From: Apis mellifera
Taxonomy: Eukaryota; Arthropoda; Insecta; Hymenoptera; Apidae
NCBI RefSeq assembly: GCF_003254395.2
Contig: NC_037653.1
Location: 2,914,001 to 2,978,000, forward strand
Direction of reading: 5' to 3'
DNA length: 64,000 nucleotides
A program made the position numbers and the translations under genes. This document shows, one piece after another, positions 53,901 through 64,000 of this stretch; position 1 is the stretch's first letter; every line of letters begins with the position of its first letter. The notes beneath the pieces were generated by a model. That model searched no databases and was not told the DNA's origin. It was given only the letters and a program-made list of their open reading frames with translations.

Positions 53901-56531
53901 AACAGTGCAATCGAACTGCATCTAATTCAATAATCAGTTCTTCTGCTTTTTTCTCTAGAGTTTTAACATTCTCTTCCGCATTTTCGCATTGTTTGCGAGT
54001 ATTTTGTAGTTGTTCTTTATTAGTTTGCAATTTCACCTAATACAATAAATTATACTATAATATAATAAATTAAATTTAATACTTTTAAAATTTACCAAAA
54101 CATGTGTGTGTGTGTATGTATGTACATAAAATTTTTATACCTGAAGTTCATGTATAGTCAATTGATATTTATGGAGAGCTGCTTGTACAGCACTTATAGT
54201 ACTTTCAGCAAAAGCTGGAATGGTGTTGCTTCTTGTACCTCTTTTTGGTGATTTTTGAGGAATTGGTCCAGTAGGTGATAAATGAAGATGAGGAGGTGCT
54301 TGAGTTGATTCAATTTCGCGACTTTCTGCATCTTGAATTACAGCATGTGCTATATCTCTCAATGCAGATTGTAAAATTTCTATATCATCTTGCAAACGTG
54401 TATTGCGATGAATTTCTGTTTCTGCTTCTCCACATCTTTCTTCCTAAATACAATCATTACTATTTTATATAAATAGCTTATAATTATTATTCTATTTAAA
54501 TTTATTATTTAATTATTATTATTTACCAAACTGTGAACATCACGAATAAGTTGATTGATTTTTTCTTCCTTTATACGAATTTCATTTTGAGCTACATCAT
54601 ACTGTTGTTTAAGTGTTATTAATTCTGTTTTTAAATCAGTTGTTACCTGTTCTTGTGCCTGTTGAACTTGTTGAGATATCTAAAATATGATAAAATTATA
54701 ATACAAATATTGAAACAAATTAAGAAAATAATATATATACCATTGGATGCATAGCTGCTTGCATTCTCATAGCAAATCCTGTATTATTACAAGCTGATGA
54801 AACATCATTAAAAGTAGAAATAATGTTATTTTTCATTTTTAATAGATCCCTTTCTGTACTAGATTTTATATCTGCAAATAATCGTTTTACAGAAACAACA
54901 TCGCGCCAAAGAATTAATAATCTGTTATGTTCTGAAGTATAATAATCATTAAAAGCTTGCTCTTCTTCTCTCCACTCTTCTTCTTTGATAGCTAATTCTT
55001 CTCTTAAAATATCCCAATCATTACTTAATTTTTGTAGATCATTTGTAAGTGCTTCATTTGTTTGATGAGATTCTTCTAACTGATCTTTCAATGTTGTATT
55101 TAATTGCAGCAATTTTTCACATCTTAAATAAGAAAACAATAATTAAATATTTATTCTAATTATTTTCTCTTAGATATTTAAAAGAAAAAAATAGTACCTT
55201 TTACGTTCTTCACTTAGTTTTTTTAGAGCAGTATCTAAATCATATATTTGTTCTTCACGTATTTCTCTTAGTGTTTGATGAGCTGCATCTAAAACAGAAG
55301 TTGTTGGAGGTGCAGAACTTACAACTTTATTAGAATCATATACTATAGATTCTGCCATTTGATTTTCTAACTCTGAACATTTTTGTTTATATTGCAATAC
55401 CTAAAAATATTAAATCATTAATATATTTTATATTATAATTTATTTAAAAATTTACAATATCTACTTTGGCTTGTAAACGTGAAACAAGAGCAGCCTGATG
55501 TTGTTGTGCTTGTCTATATGTATCCAAACGTCTTTTATAATTGGCTGCTTCTTCTTCAAGACGATGACGTAATTCATAGTTTTGTCTAACCAATGCATCT
55601 GGTGAAAGATCTTCTTCACTTAAACAATCTCCAGTTCCACTTAGTGTACTTCCTGTAGAATCCATTTTACTGCCTATGCCTCTTTCTATTTTCTTTGTAA
55701 AATTACATTATTTTTAAATGAAAAATTTAAATGAAAAATTTAAAGTTTAAATTTATTAAAACATTTTTCAAATCGATACCTTATAAAATTTTTTATATTA
55801 TTATATTTACAAATTATAATAGCATAATAAGTTTATCATCACATCTTATATAATTATAAAAGTATATTATGTCTAATACAAAATTAAAAAACTAAATTTT
55901 AATATAAATAATATTTTTTACCATATTTATTAAATATTATCTTTTTAATTACATCATTAAAAGATTATATAAATCTTTAATAAAATATAAAATAATATAT
56001 TTATTTCTCATTTAGGTTATCTTTCTGTTTACTATTGCTTAGATATGTATATATATATATATGCATATATATTTATGGTATATAAAATCATGAACGTATG
56101 TAACATTTGAAATTTCTATTTTTTTGAATTGATTACATTTACATTAAATTTCATGTATAAAATTCAACTTATAAAATATTAAATTATAAAATATAAATTA
56201 AATAGTGATCATAATAAAATCAATATTTTTTTTATTTTATTTCGATCTCAAATTATAATTTTTTAAATAATTGCTTAAAGAATTAAAATTGTATTTTGTT
56301 GCTTAAAATTATTTATTTTTAATTTTTAATTATAAATTTCTTTAAGTTTTCATTCAAGTTTCTTCAATTAACAATTTTCTATTTTAATCTTGTATATTGA
56401 ATAAAAAATAAGATATTTAATACTAATAAAAAAAATACCTCTCTCATTCTACTAGGGCCTCTGAGAAACGGTGGTCGCCGCCTCTCCATCTGTCCTCTTG
56501 CTGATAATTGAGAAATATTTTTAGGCAATGG
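47941..56531 (-). CDS. Root: rootletin (ciliary rootlet coiled-coil protein), 5' end open
   Basis: Twenty-six exons in transcript order: 56531-56439, 55692-55456, 55400-55198, 55122-54741, 54679-54527, 54443-54141, 54036-53800, 53695-53559, 53481-53321, 53243-53113, 53049-52687, 52575-52216, 52144-51952, 51871-51512, 51427-51242, 51152-50908, 50847-50632, 50575-50374, 50296-50184, 50097-49921, 49862-49755, 49685-49506, 49402-49190, 49047-48739, 48680-48300 and 48222-47941. Phases agree throughout, giving about 1,974 aa, close to the roughly 2,000 of vertebrate rootletin. It is nearly all coiled coil. Family marks are the linker SPKRG...FAESTISAVQAALHK (exon 54443-54141), the region with ARLGG...KLSSVGSTLRRIAGI, and the C-terminal QALGDSLRTVAQDPSLDAVLLE. 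Rootletin builds the striated rootlet at basal bodies of ciliated sensory neurons and links centrioles. The frame stays open upstream of the first Met (56,489) to an acceptor, so a further 5' exon is likely. Confidence 0.94.
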
Positions 56532-56710
56532 CTAGAACATATTTTTATATTATTTAAAATATTATCATTTTCCATCATTATTTATTTATGTTTATTTTTC
56601 TATAATTAAAGTTTATAAAACAGATTTGCTACATTAAACGAAGAAAATATTAATATATATTACTAAAACAAAATAAAATAATTTATATATGATATTTTTT
56701 TTATAAAACT

Positions 56711-56856
56711 AATAAATAATTAACTATAATAATTAGATTAAAATATATTGTTATTTTAAATAAATACAAATTTTTATTTTAGAAATTATATGTTAAAAAA
56801 TTAATTAATTAAATTAAAATTTAGTTTTAAATTAAAAACTTCTTTTATTTTTAAAT
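56711..56856 (+). repeat. direct repeat copy 1, 146 bp
   Basis: This 146-bp AT-rich segment recurs at 57,555-57,700, shifted by exactly 844 bp in the same orientation. There are no gaps and three mismatches by my count, about 98% identity. Confidence 0.95.
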
Positions 56857-57554
56857 AAAATATTTTTATTAATACAAAAAAAAATGTATTTCTTATTTTT
56901 TTCTCATTTCCTATTATATCATGTTTTCATTTCTTTTAAATGATTTCAAAAAATTGATATAATTCGCGCGAAAAATATAATCTTCAATTTCAAAAATTCT
57001 CCAAACAAAATTTAGGGTATTTTAATTGCTCAAGAGATAAAAAAACGAATCACATATAATCATATTTTCTGATTTTCTTTTTTCTTTGTCGATATCTGCG
57101 AATAGAAGCAGGACTGCCAGGTACCGAATGGCACCAATCGATATGTATATGGCCAAACTCCTTGCAAGGATATCATCCTTTGAATGTTATTTTAATTTTT
57201 TTACGATTTCATACACATAACTTTGTTCATAAATTTATTTCTAAAAGATTTTGATCAGAACTAATATCAGAAATTCGACTGATAGATCGAAAAACATTTC
57301 TTAGATAGTATTTCTCTTATAATTTAAAGTTTTTCGTTTTTCGTTTTTCTTTCATATTATTTCACTTTTTGCAATTAATCCTTTAATACAGTATTTATTA
57401 ACCAATATCTTACAATGTGAAAATTTTATTAAATATAAAAATATTTATAAGTAATGACAATACAATAATCAAAAATTTCATTAATTACAAAATGTTATTT
57501 CTATGAAATTAGATTAAAAAGTTAATATTTTTTTATATTTAGTAATATTTCTTA

Positions 57555-57700
57555 AATAAATAATTAACTATAATAATTATATTAAAATATATTGTTATTT
57601 TAAATAAATACAAATTTTTATTTTAGAAATTATATGTTAAAAAATTAATTAATTAAATTAAAACTTAGTTTTAAATTAAAAACTCCTTTTATTTTTAAAT
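57555..57700 (+). repeat. direct repeat copy 2, 146 bp
   Basis: Partner of the segment at 56,711-56,856. The 698 bp between the copies are not repeated and hold the GC-richer patch at 57,090-57,180. No TG...CA ends or target-site duplication were seen. Confidence 0.95.
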
Positions 57701-60479
57701 TTTTTTCTTTTTAAACATATCGCTAAATATATCGCCAAAAAGATTAGGAAATACTATTCTAATAGAATATACAATTTACATTCAATTAAACATGATAGCA
57801 ATTATTTTTCGAATTATTAGTATATGTTTTATTATATGTAATAAAAAACAATTTTTCACTTAAAATTTACAAATTATTATTTGATTCATTATTACTTTTT
57901 CTATTACAAACAATATTAAATAAAAATAAAATCGGTAATAATATAATATAAAAAAAACTTACTCATTTACTATAACTGTAAATAAAATATGTAATTTAGA
58001 CACTCTACAAGTACTTAATAGATTAAACTTAAAGATTATTATTATCTGTTATATATATATAAATTTCATTATCTTTTTATTATTTTAAATAAAAACGTAA
58101 AATCCCATTTGATTACTGAACTTGTACTTATTGGAATCTAAGTCCACATTAGGACTTTGATCGGTGATTATTTGGAAAATTGTACTACATTAATGATATA
58201 ATATTTAGAACTTATTTTAAACTATATATTTATAACTGATAATAAACAGTAATCGATTTTAATAGTGACAATATTAATAATATTAATTTAGAAGAAGATA
58301 ATAATTTAGTATGATCAATCTCATACATGATTTGAAAAATCTCAAATCAGTTTGAAAAATTCAATGTATTGTACGCAGTATGAAAAATCATTGTTTGAGC
58401 AATTCTTCCTGAGAAGTTTGCAGCTGGACTAATAATAGATTGGATAATATGGACAAGATAAATTGCTTCGGATACATTCGATTTTCCTTGTCGATAGTAA
58501 TAAATTAGATCGTGCTCGCACATTGAACGATGTTTAAAAGTTTTTGAACCACGACAATTTGTTTGATCACGTATCCTAGCTCGAAACGATATTCAGTTTG
58601 AAACTCGGAATAATTACTCGTCGTAATTACAAGATATCAGGAAACAATGAAATTTATGGAATTTAACTACGGTTTATTTTAGATAAAATTATTGTGATTT
58701 TTGATTGTATTCAATACGATATTGATGTTTTCAATTATTGAAGTATGATTATATATATGTATTATTACAAAAAATTAGAAATGAAGAATAAAAATTGAAA
58801 AACTTTTTTTTTACAATTTAAAAAAATTGATTTGAATTATAAAAAAAAAAAATCTTTCAATTTAGCTAAAAATTTAATCAAAAAAAGTTTCTAATTTAAT
58901 TAGAAGAAAAAGTCTGATATTAGATAATTGATACATTCTAGAAATATGACATTTATACCATTATCACTTTTTGTATATAAAAACATAAAATAAAAATAAT
59001 AAAATTAATAAAACATTTTTATCGTTAGTAAAAATAGTTTGTTGGAATAATTATAATTATAATTGGTATAAAAACTTATGTTATCTGATCATTATAAATT
59101 GTCAAATTTGTAATCGGTACGTGATTGTGAAGCTTGAACTATGTCAGAGACGAAGGAAGCGAGTGAACCGGATTAAACTACACACTTGCATATCTGAACA
59201 AGTTTTTACAGACAGTGGTTCCGTGGGTCATTGAGATTTCACCTCTTCCATCGTATTCTTCTCTTTTTTCTCACATTATCCCACTACTGATAATATTGTA
59301 TGTATACATACATATGTGGCTTTTCGTTGTTCTTCCATGGAGGGATAGGTTAGGATTCATTTTCTTCTCTTTTTTTTTCTCTGTCAATATCATATATAAA
59401 ATTAAAATCGTTATATTTGTCTTTAATTATATTATTATGTATTTGTTGTTATGATAATAAAAAATTTCAAATATATAATATTTCAAAAAAATGAGAGCGT
59501 TTTGGTAATTGAAAAGATACAAAAGTATTGGTTTAGCACTATCGATATCCCGATAATGACGTATTTCGAATCATTCGATTTATTTTAATAATTTTTTCTT
59601 CTTTCGTAAGAAATATCAATTGATCATTGTATTTTTATTTATGATGCAATTTTGAAAAGAAAAAAAGTAATAATTCTAGAGCAATGAGAATAATTAGATA
59701 TCTAATATCAAAAAATCAGGTACTATTAAATGATGATTAAAATACAATTGAACAATTTTAAATATATATTATCGAAAAATTAACTACTGCATATGAGAAA
59801 TGGTGTGAAGATAATACAACAGAAATTTTCTTCAAAGTTTGCGGGTAAATGCATCGAATAAGCATAGCGTGAGAGAATTCAGGCTCGTTACACGAAAATT
59901 CACGGTCACATAGTTTCACAAAGAGACACTTATGCTTGTCCTTGACCATATGTGAATGAATTTCGATTTGAATACCGAATTGATTCATTACACATTGATA
60001 ACGAAAAAAATTCGTAGAATTAAAAAGAAAATAAAAATTTGTTTCTTTATTTTTGACATCTAATCTTACCAGATTCAAGAGAAATTTTCTAATATTGTAA
60101 AAATACAATTATAAGTAAAATTTCAATGTAAATAAAATATGTTATTGCTTATTTTATTAATATAACATTAATAAAAAATAACAAAAATGAAAAGAAAAAT
60201 AATCTTATTGTCAACTCATTTTCATTAAGTCTTTACATATACATATATAATATTTTTAAAATCAATATACTATTAAAAAAAATTATCAGCGAATAATTTA
60301 ATAAAAAATGTATGAAAGTATTATCGAACGCGGTTTCATTTTAAACACAGACACAATAATAAACGATGATTTACAAGTGAAAAAAAAATGATATAATGCA
60401 TATACTAAGATGAGCAATGGTCAATGTACAAATAGATATTAGATTTCGTGCATGAATTCATATTTGGACTACTATCAAA

Positions 60480-60488
60480 GCGCCATCT
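60480..60488 (+). promoter_or_regulatory. CTCF-like core GCGCCATCT
   Basis: Same core as at 25,009. Only the motif match supports it. Confidence 0.2.
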
Positions 60489-61050
60489 CAAATCTTTTTA
60501 TTATTCAGATAATTGCATTATTTCAAAAATCGAAGATTACGTTTTCTTATTTCTTTGTTGCATCTTCTTGTTATAGATCATTAAAGAAATAAGCGTGCAA
60601 ATGCAGGTTATATTTATAACACGTCATCGAATAAAATTAATATACCACTGTATCAAAAACTCATTAACTAATAAGAACAGAGAGACGTGACGAAGCGAAC
60701 GTCTTGCCGGGGAAATTACCACGGTCAATGTTCATCATTCGTCCGGTTCACGTGCTAAGCGATACGATTCACGCAATGTGAAGAAACGATTGCGATATTT
60801 AATCAAAAAATATGAACCGATTACATGCGATTAATTCTTTGTAAATTAAATTTTTTATTGATTAAATTTTTTTCGAATTTTTTTTCTTCTTCCTTATTAC
60901 CATTCTTCTCATTTTTTCTATTTGAACTCCATCTGAAATAGAATAATAGTGATAAAATATAAAAAAGATTAAAAACATAAAATTACTGCATTAAAAGGCT
61001 ATAAATTATTAGTACAAGTGAGAGATAATAAGTTTTATTTATTTCATATA

Positions 61051-61051
<1 letters not shown>

Positions 61052-61084
<33 letters not shown>
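61052..61084. repeat. (TA)n microsatellite, about 33 bp
   Basis: A perfect dinucleotide TA run. Confidence 0.95.
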
Positions 61085-61087
<3 letters not shown>

Positions 61088-61388
61088 TTTCCTTTTTTAT
61101 TTCGATTTTAATTTATTTCGAATGAAATATTCAAATATAAGAAAAGCAAAAATTTTTTATGATAAAATGTTACAATAATTACGTTAAGTAATATCGATTA
61201 TTTTTTAAAAACGACATATTATTGATTGCATGTATAAAGCATATATTTTGCATACTCATATATTTTCCGATGACAATTTTATAGAATTTTTTTTTTTTTT
61301 TTTGATTATTCAAAAATATTCGAGATATGTTTGTAAGGAAAATAAAAATATAGCTTTAAGAAATATGTGATACAGAAGTCTCGATAAG

Positions 61389-61530
61389 CCAATCAGCACG
61401 TGGTAAACTAGTGAATTTCTGTGACACGTGATAGAACCAACCCTAATCATAAAGTCCGGGCAAATTATTATAATCGAACATGTGTCACCCCTTCACCAAT
61501 GCGTCATACTTCTGCGAAACTGGCCATTGG
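61389..61530. promoter_or_regulatory. E-box pair between opposed CCAAT boxes
   Basis: Two perfect CACGTG boxes (61,397-61,402 and 61,425-61,430, 28 bp apart) lie between a CCAAT box at 61,389-61,393 and an inverted one (ATTGG) at 61,526-61,530. A third CACGTG lies at 60,749-60,754. Such words are rare in this AT-rich DNA, so a promoter or enhancer is plausible. CACGTG is used by Myc/Max, CLK/CYC and USF-type factors. No adjacent gene was identified. Confidence 0.4.
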
Positions 61531-62645
61531 TCAAACCATAAAAAAAATCATTATTTATTCCTATGTAAACTAGAAGTAGCATTTTTAATCACTATACAAC
61601 TTCTACCACCATTAAAAATATAAATAATATGTAAAAGATTTGACAAATTAATAAATTTAATAATCAAACAAAATTAATAAAAATTTGAAATTAATCTATA
61701 CTTGTTCCAATGATCAAATTCAATTTTTTTAATTTAAATTTTTACAATTATCAATTTAAATAGTTAATTTGAAGATAGACAAATCAGAAATCACTATCTG
61801 CGAAACGATGGAAACATGAGAATACCAGTCGAGTTCATTTACTCAATTCTATATAGTATCGACCACTGCACTGGGTTTTAGTTAATGGAAGGAATCAATT
61901 AATTCTTGCTGCCTACGAAACTAGTTAACCAGTAACTCTAATTATCTCATTTCTCCGATGCCGAGTTTATTGCACCTGTAAATCCCTTGAAACGATCGAA
62001 AATTTTGTTGATTAATTGCGTGGCAAATGCTATCGAGACTACACTTCAGAATTAATTTCACTTTGTGCAACGCAATCAAGTTAGAATGTAGGATTTAACT
62101 CATTTTCCATAGTAACATACTATTACTAGTGTTTAAATTTATTTTTTTCTATTTTTATAAAAATAATATATATTATTCATGAATGTGTTTTATAAATAAT
62201 AATAAAAAAAAAATAAATAAAATAAAATTTTATAGAAGATTTCGTAAAAGAAAAATAATTAATTAAATATAAAAAGTATATCGGGAAAAAACTAAAAATA
62301 AAAATAAAGTAAATAAAAAAATATACTAAAATTTACTGTTCTACCAATAAAAAGAAAAGTTTAATATTCACTTGTTTAATATTTTAATATATATTCTGTG
62401 TTGACATTGAGAAATGAAGGATTAATTGCATGATATACATTTAGACCTGTTGGATCAATTCGCCAATAAATCATCGAAGAAAAACAACATAAATAAATAT
62501 AAAGATCTTAATGGGCATCCATATATATAGGCAAATGAAATTGTATGTTCTAATCTCGATTATTTTTCCCGCAACAACTCACCCGTGACATCTTGGCTTA
62601 GCAATAAGATGACGAATATCAACGATAACGGCCGTTGGACGGAGG

Positions 62646-62694
62646 ATGGCTGGCGGCGATACAGTTTCTCCAGGGCCTCTTAGCACCCGACGAG
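62646..62694 (+). CDS. possible first coding exon in a GC island
   Basis: Within a GC-rich island, ATGGCTGGCGGCG starts a frame MAGGDTVSPGPLSTRR that runs into a donor (CGAG followed by GTTAGG) in phase 1. The start context (GGAGG before ATGG) is good. An earlier ATG at 62,609 opens a competing frame (MTNINDNGRWTEDGWRR) that stops after 24 codons and could act as an upstream ORF. No further exon of a rightward gene was recognised before the window ends. I do not recognise the peptide. Confidence 0.3.
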
Positions 62695-62752
62695 GTTAGG
62701 TTTGGATACGCGTTCGACGCGGGCGAATGGCTGGCCTTCACTGAACCACCGA

Positions 62753-62798
62753 CGACGCCGACCTCGATGTCGGCATTGGTAAAACGGCGTCGGCGTCG
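62753..62798. repeat. GC-rich inverted repeat (10-bp stem)
   Basis: CGACGCCGAC (62,753-62,762) is the exact reverse complement of GTCGGCGTCG (62,789-62,798), separated by 26 bases. The right arm is part of a GGCGTC triplet-type run. A stem-loop is possible in RNA or single-stranded DNA. Confidence 0.7.
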
Positions 62799-62799
62799 G

Positions 62800-64000
62800 C
62801 GTTGCGATGCTTCTACCGATCTCGATTGCGTGTGATCGCGTGCTTAAACCGTGTCCATGTAATTCTACCTCAATCTAAAGACTAAGTTCGCTCAGATACG
62901 ACGTTGTTTCGGTAATATCGTAAACTTAGTTTTGTCGATTAATATACAGTTAACCGTTCTCGTGATAACGTACTTGACATGTAATGTCGCGCAATTTAAG
63001 AGAGGCGAAATTTTATAGGTAACATATATTTTCCAACCAATTCCTATGGATTTCGTTCGTACACGTATTTTATTTTGAGTATTTAGGAAGAAATGGATTG
63101 TAATATCGGTACAATTAATTAGTAGTATAATACAGTCCAACTGATCTACACTGTAGATTAATTGAATCACAATAAATGTTAATTTTTTTCTTAACAAAAA
63201 TTTTATACTTTATATTTTATAATTTGAAGTCTTTTATTCCAATTATTCTAACAATTTTTACATTTATGCAACTTGCAGTCACAATTCAGTTATTCTTTAT
63301 TGTATCCTATACTCGATTTCATTTTAAAATATTTTTTTATTATTTTTCTTGTCATAAATTTTTTTCATATTTTTGATAGAAATATTATGGTGCAACATCA
63401 TTTTATTATGGTATCATTTATTCATTATTCTATTTCTAAAAATTAAATTAAGTAGTTTCTAAAAATTAATTACATAAAACTTAAGTACTTAATAATATTT
63501 ATTAAATCCAAAGTTTGAAAATCGAAATTTTATTATCTATTGTATATTTGGAAAAATTTTATAATCGTATTTACTGTATCTGCGAAAAATCATCATTTAT
63601 GTGATTAAAAAAAACGATAATTGAATTTTTCATTTATTAGAAATTAATCTAATTTATTAATTTCCTCTATTGTTAAATTCTTTTATCTTAGCATTAACGT
63701 ATATTCCAAGAAATGAGATCGTACGATTCTTGAATGACAAATTTTTTCACGTAACTACTTAATAAACCAGGAAGTTCCAGGTTTGCATGGGCCATTGTAC
63801 TATCGTTTCGTGCACGCAGGAGAAAACATATTTCTACCGATTTGTTATTCGTCGAACTTGTCGTCGGAGGAAATCTGTGGCTGGTACCCTTGGAATAATA
63901 ATTTCTCGATCTTTGTATACTTTGGGAAAAACTTTTATCCAATCATTTTATCCGGTCACGACACTCAAGCTCTACAAAATTGTGAAGATTTATGATTAAC
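62800..64000. other. right end of window, no assignable gene
   Basis: Mixed AT-rich DNA with a balanced-composition patch at 63,690-64,000. That patch is open on both strands for 70-80 codons, with an acceptor-like GTTCCAG at 63,780. Its frames contain no domain I recognise. It may be an exon of a gene that continues outside the window. Confidence 0.45.

Larger units (their letters stand above)
56532..62600. other. AT-rich stretch upstream of rootletin
   Basis: No gene was recognised. The stretch probably contains the missing first exon or exons and promoter of rootletin. GC-richer patches lie at about 57,090-57,180, 58,400-58,640, 59,100-59,350, 59,800-60,000, 60,670-60,790, 61,380-61,550 and 61,790-62,100. 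The patch at 57,120-57,150 includes ATCGATAT and an ATTGG/CCAAT pair and is the nearest promoter-like sequence. No classical RFX X-box was found by eye. Confidence 0.55.

Noticed and set aside
56711..57700. LTR/TRIM-type element bounded by the 146-bp repeats
   Set aside because: No TG...CA ends, no target-site duplication, and no primer-binding site or polypurine tract recognised. A local duplication is simpler.
59758..60108. 116-codon - strand frame
   Set aside because: No domain; the Phe/Tyr/Ile-rich ends match simple AT sequence. Likely chance.
1..64000. tRNA, rRNA, CRISPR arrays, transposase genes
   Set aside because: Scanned by eye for B-box-like words, direct spacer repeats, terminal inverted repeats and transposase motifs. 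Nothing convincing, although small or diverged elements could be missed.

Overview
The window looks like nuclear DNA of an insect, most likely a hymenopteran and plausibly a honey bee (Apis). This is inferred from very AT-rich sequence, short introns of about 60-170 bp, small GC-richer islands in an AT background, and three animal genes with orthologues across insects. I could not run a homology search, so the species is not established. No rRNA, tRNA, CRISPR array or intact transposon was recognised.

Layout. Positions 1-32,200 hold no gene I can assign with confidence. This is AT-rich DNA with GC-richer patches of 100-600 bp that look like promoters, 5' UTR exons or conserved elements. Within it I see a possible two-exon untranslated leader (about 7,260-8,161), a possible first coding exon with a signal peptide (22,639-22,702) and a decayed protein-like tract (29,293-30,095).

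Positions 32,311-56,531 form a dense gene block. ppan (Peter Pan / SSF1, a Brix-domain ribosome-biogenesis factor) lies on the + strand in 6 exons. It converges, 470 bp apart, with a large kinesin-7 / CENP-E gene on the - strand. That gene has 11 coding exons, encodes about 3,120 aa, and carries one 7.2-kb coiled-coil exon. After a gene-free gap of about 3 kb comes rootletin (Root/CROCC), also on the - strand, with 26 coding exons reconstructed and about 1,974 aa. Its extreme 5' end was not located. Splice phases were followed by hand across all three genes and are consistent throughout. The one oddity is a junction in the CENP-E motor that appears to lack three conserved residues.

Positions 56,540-64,000 are again mostly non-coding. 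They include a 98%-identical 146-bp direct repeat, a promoter-like module with twin E-boxes and CCAAT boxes, and a GC island near 62.6 kb with a possible first exon of a rightward gene.

Functionally the genes are not an operon. ppan serves 60S ribosome assembly and growth, CENP-E chromosome congression in mitosis, and rootletin the ciliary rootlet and centrosome. The upstream motifs fit these roles: a perfect E-box before ppan, and CCAAT, CHR-like and Myb-like motifs before CENP-E. These are pattern matches, not demonstrated sites.
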